Origin: Adineta ricciae | Taxonomy: Eukaryota; Rotifera; Eurotatoria; Adinetida; Adinetidae | Reading direction: 5' to 3' | NCBI GenBank assembly: GCA_905250025.1 | Contig: CAJNOJ010000091.1 | Span: forward strand, 248,001 to 312,000 | Length of the DNA: 64,000 nt | Shown here: positions 33,989 to 47,107 of the stretch, one piece after another | Numbering within the stretch: the stretch's first letter is position 1 | Layout: every line of letters begins with the position of its first letter | The notes under the pieces: generated by a model | What the model saw: the letters and a program-made list of their open reading frames with translations, nothing else | The model's database searches: none | What the model was told of the DNA's origin: nothing | Translations under genes and position numbers: made by a program

Positions 33989-34414
33989 TTAGTCATTTTT
34001 GCCTTGAGAATCACCGTTAACACTACCAATACGTTGGTAACAAAAGTTGGTTTTTAAATGTTGCATATCTTGATTCAATTGATTAATATTTCGGTTCAAA
34101 GTGCCAACAATACCAATTAATCGTTCAATAGTATATGGGAAATAGTGTAATTGATAACCAATCGGTATATTTGGATCGTAAACAGGTGTGGATGACTGCA
34201 TTCGAATATTTGAACCATCACTGGATGTTGTTTGATTTATTCTATCAAACGATTTATCACTATATGGTGATGAACGATTGCCAATCTCGCCGCTACTACC
34301 AATATTAGGTGTCATAGAGCAATTTTCTTCAGTACTTGAATTTGCATCTTCTTGTGCAATAATATTATTCATACTATCGTCAGCAATGTGGTTCTCCACA
34401 ATTGCATCTGACAT
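33989..34414 (-). CDS. Orphan single-exon protein, 141 residues
   Basis: Not recognised. The N-terminal half is acidic and Ser/Asn-rich (MSDAIVENHIADDSMNNIIA), likely disordered. The C-terminal half reads PIGYQLHYFPYTIERLIGIV then TLNRNINQLNQDMQHLKTNF, with a heptad pattern suggesting one short coiled-coil helix, so it could oligomerise. No membrane segment. The ATG at 34414 is the first in frame. It faces the orphan at 33233-33841. Confidence 0.5.
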   Translation of the reverse strand: MSDAIVENHIADDSMNNIIAQEDANSSTEENCSMTPNIGSSGEIGNRSSPYSDKSFDRINQTTSSDGSNIRMQSSTPVYDPNIPIGYQLHYFPYTIERLIGIVGTLNRNINQLNQDMQHLKTNFCYQRIGSVNGDSQGKND

Positions 34415-34881
34415 CTTTGCCAGTCATTTAAATAAAAACACTCACAAATGACGAAATGAAAAGGAAGCGGTCAAACAGGCAGAAAACGCGAATTAAGTTA
34501 AAACTGAAATAAGCAATATGATTGGCGCATTATCTCTTGAAACAGACGACGATAAGGCAATCAGACGTCTTAATTCAACTTTACCTTAATTTGCGTTTTT
34601 TCTGTCCGTTTGAGCTCTTAAGCAGTTTTTGTCCTCCATTTATTTGTTGATGAGTGACCCATAGTTTTGACACATTCTCCACACGGATGAGTTTATACTC
34701 ATGTGAATTCCTATTGGATGACATAGAGACCAACGGGAAATTCTCATTACAGCCGAAGAATATAGAAGTGATTTCGTTCGACTTCGATTAGCTGCTCATC
34801 TTACTATCATTTTCTTTGACAAATCAAATTAACCAGATCTTTTACTTCTAGTTGATGAAATGATCTGATTGTAGATTTCTC
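34415..34881. other. Divergent intergenic region between orphan and ELP2
   Basis: About 470 bp that must hold the 5' flanks of both the leftward orphan and the rightward ELP2 gene. No element could be assigned. It marks the right-hand return to conserved genes. Confidence 0.4.
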
Positions 34882-37800
34882 ATGGCAAACATTTCTACTG
34901 ATATCAAGATTGGCGTTGATTATATTAGTGCCGCTTGTAATTGCTGTCCACATTCTCTCGATTGGCAAAATGGTCCACGATTAATCTATGGTGTGACGAA
35001 CAGCGTAGCTCTTTGTTCTGATGTGAGATTTACAGACTGTGATTTGGTATCGTTTACAGGAAAAAATTCGATTTATTTTTGTAGACTGCACCTTTCTCTG
35101 TGCAAAAGACTTTTTCTGATCATCAAGGACGATTGAATTGTGTGAAATGGGTTCGACAAGAACTACATTATGTAGATTCAAACAATGATCATTATTTTCT
35201 CAGCGCATCTGTCGATAAAACAATTGGCCTTTGGAAGGGGAAAGATGACGATGTATGATTTCGTTCAATCCAATTACTGTTCTGAACTTTTATTTTTATT
35301 CTAAACTAGTACGTTAAACATGTTGCACTTACTGGACATCAAAATAGTGTGACAACTGTTGACGGGTATCGACAGTCTTCTACCGGTGATATTTATGTTG
35401 CAAGTGGTTCAGCAGATTCAACAGTGAAATTTTGGCATATCGCTGATACGACAGGTAGATCTCGTTTGATTATTGACATCATATCAAATGTATTTCCTCT
35501 AGCTAAATGTCTGCATACACTTGACTTTAAGAATGGATTTGCAATTACCTTAGAATTAGTGCCGTTAGATCAACATAAGGATGGTACGTTATTTCTTGTT
35601 TAAGTGAACATTCAAAATAAGAAGTTTATTCGAAATATTTTAGTATTCTTATTATTCGTTGCCACGGATAAAAATAACGTACACATTTATCACGTTTCAA
35701 AAGACGCGGTTAGTGTGTTGAATTGACATTATCCAAAGTTGATTCATATATATTGATTTTTACAGATCGAACAAGTATTCGTTTTAACTGGACACGAAGA
35801 TTGGATACGTTCAATAACTGTGCAAAAGACAAGTAAGAAGCGAAACATCGAGCCGTCTGTCAGATATGATTTTTCGTATTTTAGCACCATCTCAATGGTT
35901 TGTTGCTACATGTTCTCAAGATAATTATATTCGAATATGGCAATTATCATTCGATGAAAACAATAATCAAGTAAATCATGATCCGTCAGCGTTAAAATTA
36001 AAACGAAGTTCATTCTCTCTGAAAAATTCCGGTAGACCGAACGTTTTCTTTCTTTACATGCAATATCATATCATTCGATTTAGATCAATCTCAAACTAAT
36101 ATCGATGTCGAACTCTATTCGATTCTATTAGGACATGAAGAAGCAATATACGGTCTTTGCTGGTATCCGAATACAGGTAACTTCAATTGTTTTACTGAAT
36201 AAAGTCACCCATCGAGTATTATTTAATCTTGAAGATCGAAAAAAACCAGCAACAACACTTCTCTCTGCGTCAATGGATAAATCAATGGTTTTATGGACAT
36301 TTGATAACAATCAAAAGATGTATATCGATAAAGTAATTTATTTTTTCTTTTCATATCTCAACATCATACTTTATACATTCAATTAGGCTCGTGTGGGTGA
36401 GATCGGTGGTAACACACTCGGCTTTTATGGATGTACATTCAGTCCATGTGGATCATATATGCTCGGGCATGGCTATGAGGGTGCTTTACATTTATGGAAG
36501 ATAGAAGAAGTAAGATGATTATTAAGGAAGAGATTGTATTTTGATTTTTTTTCTGGAAGGTTGATGATCGTATTAATTTAATTCCACAAGTGATTAATAG
36601 TGGCCATTTTAGTACAGTTGAAGACTGTTGTTGGGACAAGCATAGTGGCCGATATCTACTGAGTGTATCGACGGATAAAACAACTCGTTTACATGCCGAA
36701 TGGAAACGAAATGAAGTGAGTGAAAGACAAAAAATGGTTTTCATTTGGAATTTCATTTCTATCAAAAGATGATTTCGTGGCACGAAATTGGTCGACCACA
36801 GATTCATGGCTATGAAATGAAATGCTTGACATTCATTGGTTCTGATCAACAACGTATCGTTTCTGGAGCTGACGAAAAGATCTTACGCATATTCGACGCT
36901 CCGAAAAACTTTCTTGAGAATTTTGCACGAATCACCAAAATCAATGTCGATGAAGATATTCAAGTAAGCATATCTTCACAATTGAAACCACGGAAATCTC
37001 TCTAATTCTTCAGCGAGCTCAATCGTTGCCTGAAGGCGCAAATGTCCCTGCATTAGGTCTATCGAATAAAGCGATCTTCGATAGTGAAGAAAATCAAACA
37101 GCAGCAGCGACTACAGCCGCCATCGATGATAATCCTATGACTGTGGATGGGTTATACAAAGAAGGATTTTTCAAAGCAATGGTTCTAAATGGTAAGCCAA
37201 CGAGAACACAACACGAATTTTCAGTATAATCTGTCGGGTATTTTTTTTTACAGAACCACCATTTGAAGAACATCTCTTACAGAACACACTTTGGCCTGAA
37301 ATACAGAAACTCTATGGACATGGTTATGAAATCATTGCCGTTGCATCGAATCCTTCTGGTTCGATTATTGCTTCGTCTTGCAAAGTGAATACGATCATTT
37401 TGCGTTTCGCTCAATAAAACCTTTCGATTTTCTCCAGGCCAGTCATCAAAACGATGCAGCAATTATCTTATGGAATACAACAACTTGGAAACCCATTGTT
37501 CGTTTAGCTATTCATCAATTAACAGTTGTACGAATGGCTTTCTCTAACGATGGTCGATATTTACTATCTGTTTCACGTGATCGATCATGGTCTTTGGTCG
37601 AAGTTGATGAAAAAAGTATATTCACACATTAACTTTCCTGTCTTATTTGATTTTTTCATCGATTAGATTTACAAGCTCAGCTCCTTAAACGAATATCAAC
37701 GAATAATCCATACCATAAGCGTATAATTTGGACATGTAGCTTTTCTCATGACGACAAGTATTTCGTTACCGGTGCACGTGATCAAATGATACACGTTTGG

Positions 37801-38623
37801 CGTGTTCAAGACGAAAGTAATGATGATAATGAGCAACCCTGTGAAAAAAATCCCTTGAAATTAATCGATTCTGTCACGGCGGTTACCTTTGCTCCTCGAC
37901 TAATCAACACCGACAAGTTTGTGGAAGACTTTCTCGGTCAAATCATGTTTTCCTTCATAAATCTTTCAGATATTTTGTGGTTGCGGGTCTTGATAATGGT
38001 GCTATGTTTCTCTACTCGTGGAACGAGCAAACATCCTGGCAACATTTGTCATCAATTAATCCTCCGTAAGAAAACGAAAGAAATTTGCAATAATTTCATG
38101 TTTTAATCAAAAATATGCTTGTTAAAGAACGAGAAATATTAAGCTGAGCACTCTTAATCATTCGTATCTCATTGATATGCTTGTCAGAACTCATGTCACG
38201 CGAAAATCATAATATTTTAGTCACGTCATGTTCTTCTTTCGTTGTATTTACTAAGATAAGTATTTCCGATAATTCTTAAATTCAATTTAGAGAAGAATAC
38301 TATTGTGAGATACGTATGCTCTTAAAATTAGTTTCATAGAAGTACAGAAAAAGTTGAGCATTGTCATCACAATAGGAAAAGTCGACATTGTTTTCATTGA
38401 TCGTGATGCTTTCGAGAAATGGAATGTGAAAGTTATTCTTTCAGATGACACATTTATTTGTCATTGATTAATAATGCACGTTTTTTTTTCTTTTAGAATC
38501 GGCTTTCATTTAACAGTGAATCATCTATGTTTTCGTCCGTCGTTATCCTCTCCATCGGCATATCAATTAGCCGGTTGTTCCAATGATGGAACTGTTCGAA
38601 TCTTTACTATCTTGTTATCTTGA
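34882..38623 (+). CDS. ELP2: Elongator complex protein 2
   Basis: WD40 scaffold of the Elongator complex, needed for tRNA wobble-uridine modification. Exons in order: [277 protein letters not shown] and finally [17 protein letters not shown]. This is the full double-propeller ELP2, including the conserved [25 protein letters not shown] linker. Introns are short except the last (about 38067-38494, 430 bp). No break seen. AATAAA follows the stop at about 38635. Confidence 0.94.
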
Positions 38624-39460
38624 TTCTGTTTTTGAATAAAACATTTAAGGAATCGAACCATCCGTGTTTATTTAACAATTCTTTGTTTTCTCTATTCCAG
38701 ATGCGACACATCTTCTGATTCGAACAGTATTATGTATGAAAATAGTCCTTTTCTCAATCGAAATGTCGCCGTCAATTATTTTCAATATTCTGTAAACCGT
38801 AAGTGACGAAACGAACTCTTCTTCTTAAACATTAACGGAACTTTTTCTCTGATTCACTCTCTAGTTTGAAAGTTAAGAGAAGGGAGCTGACGAAGGAAAG
38901 AAAGGTAGTAATTGCATCCTTTCATTCATTTCATTGTATGTGTTTTCTATCTAGAAAATATTTTGTTTTTCTTCTCACGCTTACGCGTCATGTTCTTCTT
39001 TTCTTCTTCTTTGCCTTCGCTTTATTTTTCACGAGGAAAGAACTTAGCATCATATGTGTCCTTGAGACGCAGGATGCTGTGAATTTTCTCCGTCTATGAG
39101 AATATTTATGTGATAATCAGTAACCGGTTTGAACACATGTACGCATGAAGAGATTTTAAAGATAAGTGAACGAATTTCTGGAGATCGCTTTGTTATATGA
39201 TAGTTACTCATTTTTGCTTCTGTTTACTGAACTACTTGACTTTCAGTGGGACGAGAAATAAAGAAGAAGAAAAAAGAGAAAGCGAGCTTTTCTTTGCCAT
39301 ACTTATCTGATAAGCAAAAAAGAAGAAAAACAGACTGAGAAGAGAAAAGGAGAAGGAAAAAAAATGACATGTTCGCTAGTTATATTAAGCTTCGTAATCT
39401 ATCTTTGTTTATTCTTTTTTTTTCTATTTTAGGTTCATTTGAACCGAGCTAGATGTTTGA
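38624..39460. other. ELP2 to TBC1D24 spacer, with a possible 5' UTR exon
   Basis: Contains ELP2's AATAAA, then a segment 38701-38800 bounded by CCAG and GTAAGT that looks like an exon (it reads MYENSPFLNRNVAVNYFQYS in one frame but stops soon after splicing to the TBC1D24 exon acceptor at about 39432). It may be an untranslated first exon or a short upstream ORF of TBC1D24. The rest is T-rich, with purine-rich tracts near 39260-39360. Confidence 0.35.
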
Positions 39461-41116
39461 ATGGCGGATGGCAATAGCCACCCATTCAATAATGATGTTA
39501 TTGCTAGTGAAACTATAATTCAATTACAAAAGCAACTAGTTCAACATCAGCAATTGTCTTCTAAACATAAAGATCTTCTTGATCTTCTTTCCTCTAATCG
39601 CACCAGCAACCATTTTCTAAACACGACTGATCCGTCGATCAATGTCTCGTCTCAAACCATCACCGACGATGATTTCACTCGTTTGAAATCTCTCATCCGG
39701 TCGACAATTTGGCCTATCGATCATTCGATTCGTCGACAAATATGGATGAATGTTTTAACATTCAATCGAGTAAACTCCTCCAAAGCACATTTTCATGGGC
39801 CGATTTCCACGTCGTCCATCACAATTGATCATAGTTCCTATTCTCTTTCGTCAAAATCCAATCAATGGCCAACATTTGTCGATACGTCAAATCTGTGTTT
39901 TTATCATTTAACTGAGCCAACTGGACGTTTATTATTACAACGACTTTTGTTCACATTTGCTTTACACCATCCTGATTTAACCTATTGTCCAGCCTTACAA
40001 CCTATTTCTTGTTTACTTTTACATTATTTCAATGAACATCAAGTTTTATACTTAATTAACCGTTTATTAGCGAAACATTGGCTTTGTGGAGAAACACGTT
40101 TACAATGGGAAGCCAATTGTCAAGTTTTTAAGAAGCTATTGAAAACATATTATGTAAACTCGCACAAATTGATCAAGGAGTAAAATGCACAAATCTAATC
40201 TGAACATTTATTTTAGAAATCAACAGCAGATACGATTGATTTACGATATTCGAACAGTAAAGGATTTTATCATGACTGGTTTTGGTGGATATTTCGTTAC
40301 TTACCATTTCATTATCTTGTAAGAAAACGACTTTTTTTCTCGTTTTCAATTCTCATTTCTTTCTCCTAGGTCAAAATTGTCGATTGTTTCTTCCTCGAAG
40401 GTCCAAAAATTCTCTATCGAGTTGCTTTAACACTCGTACATCTATATATAAAAAGTAAGTAAAAGCATTTCTTTGCAAGATCCGAATCAATTTCCATGAA
40501 ATGTAACATGCTGTGTTTGAATGTGTACTTTGTAGAGCCTCGTTCATACAATTGTTTGTGTAAATATCCTTCTCTATATATATTTCGTAACTTGTCATAC
40601 GAAAAGCCAAGAAGAATTTACAAGTTAAGACCCTTCCCCATAGGTTTAATGTATATATGCGGATTAAATAGCTTTGATACTAATATTTGGGCTTCGTACG
40701 ATTACTAACGATATTTTAATGCTTGGAGGAGGGATTTTTAGTTAGGATATATTGTTTCATATTGATAAGCGATGATTTCGAAAGAAAACGTTCATTTGTT
40801 CGATTTGAAATTTAGCGGTTAAACATGAAGCCAATGGAAATATTCGAAATATGGCGGAATTTTGTCAGCAAATTCCTATTTCCATCGAGCAACTATTACG
40901 CGTGAGTGTTTCAAGAAAATAACAAACGTTTCACTGTCGAACATTGAATTTTAGTCTGCATTTCAAATTCGAAATTTAAAACGAACTACTATTGACCAAT
41001 TGATAGATCATGAAGAGAAATCACTCCATAGTTCTCGTTATTACTCACGATCGGATGAGAATGATCAATCAGCAACTTTAACAGCTACCAATCCTAATTA
41101 TATCAATAGTAATGCC

Positions 41117-41156
<40 letters not shown>

Positions 41157-41912
41157 GAAATTTGAATGATTATCAATCGAAATTCGTCAATCCACAACAT
41201 CTTACAAGAATACCAAAGACGTCTGTACTTGATCATCAACAAGTAGATTGAATATTCGTATCGAATAAGAGGATCAATTGAAGTTTTTGTCTAGTTTATT
41301 GCTTTATGGAATTGGTTACCAGCGCGATTAAGTCTTTCTCAACCGAATCTGATCTTTACAACTGAAGAACACGGATTTCGTCTTCAAAGTTTACTGGATA
41401 AACTTGATGAAGTGGAATATTCAATTTTAGTTATCAGAACAACAGATGGCGAAGTTCGTTATCTTTGTCTTTGATGAATTTGAGAAAATAATCTGCTTTC
41501 ATAGATATTCGGCGCATTCTGTGCAGGTACATGGTCCGATCGTCACAGTAAAACATATTTCGGCTTCGGTGAATCATTTCTGTTCACACTTGTGCCGAAA
41601 CAAATCAAATATCCTTGGGTTGGTCAACAACACGAGAACGAAAACCGACAACATCAGATCAAACGCGAACTATTTCTCTTCGTTAACCACGAGAAGTTAA
41701 TCATCGGTGGAGGGTAAGATATACGAACAAAAAAGATCAGGAAAAGAATCTGTGTGTGTTTTAGAAATGGTGATGGCTTATGCATCGATTCTTCATTATG
41801 CGATGGTCGTACCGCGCATTGTGAAACATTTAATAATGATCCACTTTGTTCATCACCTTATTTTTCTATCGCTGTTCTTGAAATGATTACATTTGATTTT
41901 TCTTCATCCTAG
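39461..41912 (+). CDS. TBC1D24: TBC and TLDc domain protein, TBC1D24 (Skywalker) type
   Basis: TBC1D24 couples a Rab-GAP-like TBC domain to a TLDc domain and acts in synaptic vesicle traffic and oxidative-stress resistance in other animals. The TBC part runs from LKSLIRSTIWPIDHSIRRQI through DLTYCPALQPISCLLLHYFN, HWLCGETRLQWEANCQVFKK and FYHDWFWWIFRYLPFHYLVK to VDCFFLEGPKILYRVALTLV. After an Asn-rich linker, the TLDc part reads LPARLSLSQPNLIFTTEEHG, IFGAFCAGTWSDR, YFGFGESFLFTLVP, KYPWVGQQHEN, LIIGGGNGDGLCIDSSLCDG and CETFNNDPLCSSPYFSIAVL. These match TBC1D24 specifically and not other TLDc proteins. An N-terminal extension of about 80 residues (MADGNSHPFNNDV) is Ser/Thr-rich. No frame break. 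Confidence 0.93.
41117..41155 (+). repeat. (AAT)13 microsatellite encoding poly-Asn in TBC1D24
   Basis: Thirteen uninterrupted AAT codons between the TBC and TLDc domains. In-frame slippage would change linker length only. Confidence 0.9.
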
Positions 41913-42177
41913 TCAGTCACAAAGTCCTATGCGCTATCTATATGTGCCGTTCGTCAATGTATTTTTTTTCTTTTTGTTTTGTTCTTTCTTCCATTTAATT
42001 ATCCAAAAGAGAAAACAGTATTTTTATTCTTTGTGTATTTTGTGTACTGCCCATTTCATTCGTTCTTTTCGTACTTCAATGTCTTACAGAGATTTTATTT
42101 CACGTATATATGTATATGTGTGTGTGTGTACGCGTGTTTTTCAAGGCAATAAGATGAAAATTTACATTTATTCTTAG

Positions 42178-44793
42178 ATGAAATTATGTGTTTACTTGTT
42201 ATTGATCATTGTTTTTCATACAAAATGTTCAGCTTTGAAGCCAGTGCATCTGGCGATTGTTGTTTGCGGCTCTCGGTAATGGAATTGCATATGATTTTAT
42301 TTCTGATTTGTTTGTGTTAGGCTCGATGAAGCAGTGACTTCGCTGAAATCTTCGTTGATCTTCACGCCAGGGCCGGTTATCTTTCATATTTTCACAGAAG
42401 ACCATCTACGCAAAGAATTCTATGAGAAGGTAAGAAGATAGAACCATCAGATTCATTGTCCTTTTTTTCTAATTCGTAGATCGAAGTTGAATGGCCAGTG
42501 GAATATCAATCAAAATTTCAAATGGAATTTTATCCGATTGAATTTACACGCGGAAACGATGAACGTTGGAGAATGCTGTTCAAACCATGTTGTACACAAC
42601 GATTGTTCATTCCAGTTGGTTGAAAATCGATTCGAATTAGTGAAATTCTTTCTATTCCCTTCGTAGGATATCTTGAAAAACATCGATTCGGTGATTTATG
42701 TTGATACAGACACATTATTCTTGAGTAATGTTAGAAACCTATGGCGATTCTTTCGGAAATTCAATTCAACGCAGCTGGCTGCATTGTCACCGGAACATGA
42801 AGATCCGTCCATGGGTTGGTACAATCGATTTGCACGTCATCCATACTATGGTTCAATGGGTAAATTTCGTGAAAGATTCTTCTCTATTCCTTAGAATTAT
42901 TTCGGTGTATGTAGGACTTAACTCTGGTGTCATGTTGATGAATTTAACTCGTATGCGTCAAGCGGATATGATCAGTAAAATCATGAATATCTTCGATGAA
43001 TTCCGTCTGAATATCACTTGGGGTGATCAATGCTTATTGAATATCTATTTCAATTATCATCCGGGTAAAAGCTTCTGCGAAGAAAAAAAAAGCAAATACG
43101 AAGAGAAGTTTTTGTTTTAGAACAATTGTATGAATTTACTTGTGATTGGAATTATCGGCCAGATCATTGTATTTATGAAAACAATTGTGCAATGGCAAAA
43201 AAGGATGGAGTGAAAATCCTTCATGGTTGTCGTGGTGCATTTCATAATGAGAAATATGATGAATTCAAAGCGATTTATCAAGTAATTCAAAACTGGAAAT
43301 TCGATGTGAATCTCAAATCTTCTCTTCTATCACAAATTAAAAGCAATTTAGAACGTTTTTCTACCACAAACTGTGGTAAATCTCGAGAGATTTTTACTAA
43401 ATATTTATCCAAGGAAATCTCTTCGATTGATTATTCGTTGAAAAAAGCCTTCCATATTGCATTTATCTTTCGAAACAATTGGAATTCTATTGAACAAGCA
43501 TATATCACTCTAAAATCTCTTTCATTCTTCTCCTCAAATCGAACTCAATTCCATGTACATGTGGTTTCAACAGATCCAAATATACAGCACCATTTTTCGC
43601 AACAAGTAACAAAATCTTTGAGATAACTCAAGAAAAATCCGATGAAATTTAGATAGAAACTATGGGATATTTGATAACTTATTATAACACAACAATTGAG
43701 CATCCATTTCATCTCTCTGTAAGACAGACGTGAAATTCCTATTCGATTCTTTGCGTTTTCATTTAGAAAATTTTGAGTGTCGACCGTGTTGTTTATTTGA
43801 ATCCAAATATTATTTTTACGAATTCGTTTGAGAAACTCTGGTCGGTTTTCGATAATTTCAATTCACAACAAATCATTGGAATGTTCGGCCAATGTCACAT
43901 ATCAGGTATTGAATTTCTTTCCAATAGTTCCGACTTTATCTTCTTCTTTCTCAGCATCAGCATTTTAAATTATTTGTAAGTATTTTCTATAACGATTTGG
44001 TTGATTGTCGCTTGTTTGACTTCGTGTGTATACGTGTGATTTGCTCGAACGAAAGTTTCTCATAGAACGATATTCATTTTATTGATTTTTAGGATCTTCG
44101 AATATGCTTCTACTCCATTTAAGTCAAATGAAACATTTGACTATCGATTTCGATGGTATCAACCAGATAACTACAGGTAATTGGGCGATTGCCATACAAA
44201 TAAGAACAGCAACTATACTTGGAGGTGCGAGTCGTCGTCCCTTTTAAAGCGCCATCTTGTAATTCTTCAATAATCCAAATGTGTTAATCTTGTATTCCAG
44301 TATGTCATGACCCGTGGCTTATCATGTACTTTGATTTCTTGACTTTTTACTGAAAAGATTCGAATAACGGAGTGACTCGTTCTACTCTTTTACCCCGAGT
44401 AATCATTTTCGAAAATCACCAGTTGTCGGTAATTGATTTGAGCGATGATTTTATGGAGCTTCATAGAACAGAAGAACAATATTTTTTCAACAATTTAGAA
44501 AATGTTTACTTTATTCCGTGCGGACTTATGCTTGATCCTGATCACTGCCAGTCGATTCAAAATGGATTATTTCTTTCGGATCTTATGGATCATCGTTTAT
44601 TTCGAATTTTGTACAAATTAATCAATCAAGTATGTTTGAAATTGCTTTGAAAAATCCAAAACTTTCATTCTTCTCTGTTTAGATCGATATGAAAAACTCG
44701 AATGAGTTAATCGAGAATGAAATCAACGGTAGAACCGATTTACAATGTCGCAATGAACTTGTAAAGCTCCTTATCACGAATAAACGAAACTGA
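42178..44793 (+). CDS. GXYLT: Glucoside xylosyltransferase (GT8) with an extra degenerate GT-like half
   Basis: The N-terminus [19 protein letters not shown] is a signal peptide or anchor. The first half matches GXYLT1/2, which add xylose to O-glucose on Notch EGF repeats in the ER/Golgi: [41 protein letters not shown] (DxD at 42703-42711), [60 protein letters not shown] and [20 protein letters not shown]. Normal GXYLT ends soon after this. Here the frame continues for about 380 residues: [71 protein letters not shown] and a tail ending [14 protein letters not shown]. That resembles a second, decayed GT8 domain. The ATG directly follows TATTCTTAG, 265 bp after the TBC1D24 stop. Confidence 0.88.
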
Positions 44794-47107
44794 ATTCGAA
44801 TATTTCTTATCGCTCACTTGTTTGTCTCGTTTCATTTCATTCCAATAAACGTTTTTTTAGATAAATACCTTTCTTTTTTTCTCGCTCAGTCGAAAAAACA
44901 AAAAGAAAACATGGCAATCGAGATAGAAAAATTCCATGTAAGTAAATACATATGTAAATTTCACTGCATGAATACCATGATAAATTACTCATCGTCAAGA
45001 AAAAAGGTGAATGATTTCTGTACGAGACTTGTTCTCTAGAGAGACATGCACGTACTAGATTTTTGACAAGAAACAAAAAAATACATTATATTAATCGAGC
45101 AACGATACGCAGCAGTTTTTCTTTTTTGCTTTGACATACAGCATATTGATGAGAGGAACATGACGAGAAGAAAAGAAGAAAAAGAGAAGATTGCAATCAC
45201 TAAAAGTGTGTACGTACACAACTACGTGCGTATGTGTAGATCAAAGAATCCACTCTGTCGATGACATATACATATCTTTGCGCAACTAACAGTTGTCCTC
45301 AAACCCAAATCGCGCCTATGTATATAATCAGAAAGAAAAATAGAAAAACAAGAGAAAGAGAGTAAGTAAGTGGCAAAAATATTGACGGAAAAGGAGAAAT
45401 AGAGTAAAAAAAGGCCTTCTATGTCTAAGCATACTGTGGATGCGTGAAAAAGAGAAAACAAAACGAGAGAAATCGGGAGAAAGAAAGACATTAACGCGGC
45501 TACCGCAGTTGTTTTTTGTCCTGTTCCTTTTCTGCGTCTTATTTCGTTTTTCTTTCGTCACTGGAGACTTGTACGTTATCAAACGACGTATCGTTACTAT
45601 TACGCTTTATTATTAGGAAATATGTTGAAATTTTTCTCTACCCAAAAACAATTCATCAACGATTTTTCTAACTTAACTTTCACTTCTTCACTTGTATTTT
45701 CAAGTCTAAATATAAACGCAACGGTAAGGCAGGCAGTTCAAAAGACATATTCATTAAAATTTCGTTAGACAATTTCCAACATCAATTACCATCACCTGGT
45801 TGTTTTCTGTACATTCGCTGTGCTCTTGCGCGATCACTTATTACACATGTAATAATGATAATAATAATATTGAGTACGTCGTTGTGCAAACGTTTGCAAT
45901 ATTGTCATGTTTTTCTTTTAGCGAAAAACAGCAACTAGTTGTGTTGAGAAGTTTTTCTTTCTCCCTCTGCTAGTCTATATTTTCATTTTTCTCACCTTCG
46001 CAGACGCATATACGCTGTTTTGTTTTTGTATAGAATTCTTGTTTTGATTATTATTCTAGTTGTACACTTGTCGAGTGAAAAAGATAAGTAACATTTTTTG
46101 TTTTCACGTCTGTTGTTTTTTGGAAGTTTTTCTTGTCGAAAAATAACAAAAGCAAAGCCGAGGAAGAAAACATTACGATTTGATGCTTTTGTTTCAACAT
46201 CACTGTCAATCTGTTTTTCTCGCATTTTATTCGACCGTTTCTTCTATTCATTCTCGCTCAAGCAAGTAGCACAGATCTAGTTTTATCCACAGACTATATA
46301 TCCACATTCTCTCCGATCGTCTATATATCCGACGGAAAGATATAGACAGATGTTGTTTTTATCGTACGACTGTTGCCATCGTACGTTTTATAGTGCGAAC
46401 AGTATCGACGTGTGTGAGAATAGTATTGTATCATACACTGACAACGTCGAACTCGTTTGCGGATAAACGCTACGAAGAAAAAAAAATAACGCGTATGTGA
46501 TGGTACATTTGTGTGCACACCCAATCGAAAACGAGAAAACAAAAGAGCGTCAGCTGATGAAAGAAGCTTTTTCTTTTCTTTCTTTTCATTTCAGGTCAGT
46601 ATATGCCTTTGAAATTTGCTTTTTTTCTACTTTTATCAGCCGTTCTCCATCTGGTTTTTATTAACGCTTTCCAGTAGAAAAGTAGCTTTCTTTCCTCTCT
46701 TTTGCCTTTCTCTTGTACACATATGATCGAAGTTTTTCTTTTATTTCTTATCAAGAGAGAGAGATGAGACTTGCATAGCTTACGTTCTATTGATAATAAA
46801 CAGCTGAAAAATTCTTCTTGCGTACAACCCTACAGAAGCAATAGTAATTGAGAGAAAAAATAAACTAAAAAATAACAAAAATAATCATTCTTTCCTACCG
46901 ACATTATCAAAAAACTGTTTTCATCATCAAATTCCATGCACATACGCACACACACACTCGCTCTCTCCTTCTGCATTTATCCTATCGAATTGCGGAGAGA
47001 GAAAAACCGAATAATAATAATAATAATAATAATCCGACATGTCTTGTATTTTGAGTAGGAAGGCATTTATCTTTTCTTTGTCTTTTTGGATTTTAGACGT
47101 ACACTAA
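44794..47107. other. Long non-coding interval upstream of the capicua-like gene
   Basis: 2.3 kb, the longest gene-free run on this side of the window. AT-rich with purine-biased stretches (45330-45480) and several 60-90 codon frames on both strands lacking any motif. An (AAT)8 microsatellite sits at 47010-47033, and a TTTTTGGATTTTAG acceptor lies just before the next ATG. Probably 5' UTR intron and regulatory sequence. Confidence 0.45.
47010..47033. repeat. (AAT)8 microsatellite
   Basis: Eight uninterrupted AAT units in non-coding sequence about 75 bp before the capicua-like ATG. Confidence 0.9.

Noticed and set aside
38701..38800. Exon-like segment reading MYENSPFLNRNVAVNYFQYS between ELP2 and TBC1D24
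   Set aside because: No splice partner gives a sustained frame; more likely untranslated exon or short upstream ORF, so kept only as a note.
44818..46542. Several overlapping 60-90 codon frames on both strands
   Set aside because: Low-complexity translations of purine- or T-rich DNA, overlapping each other on opposite strands; no motif.
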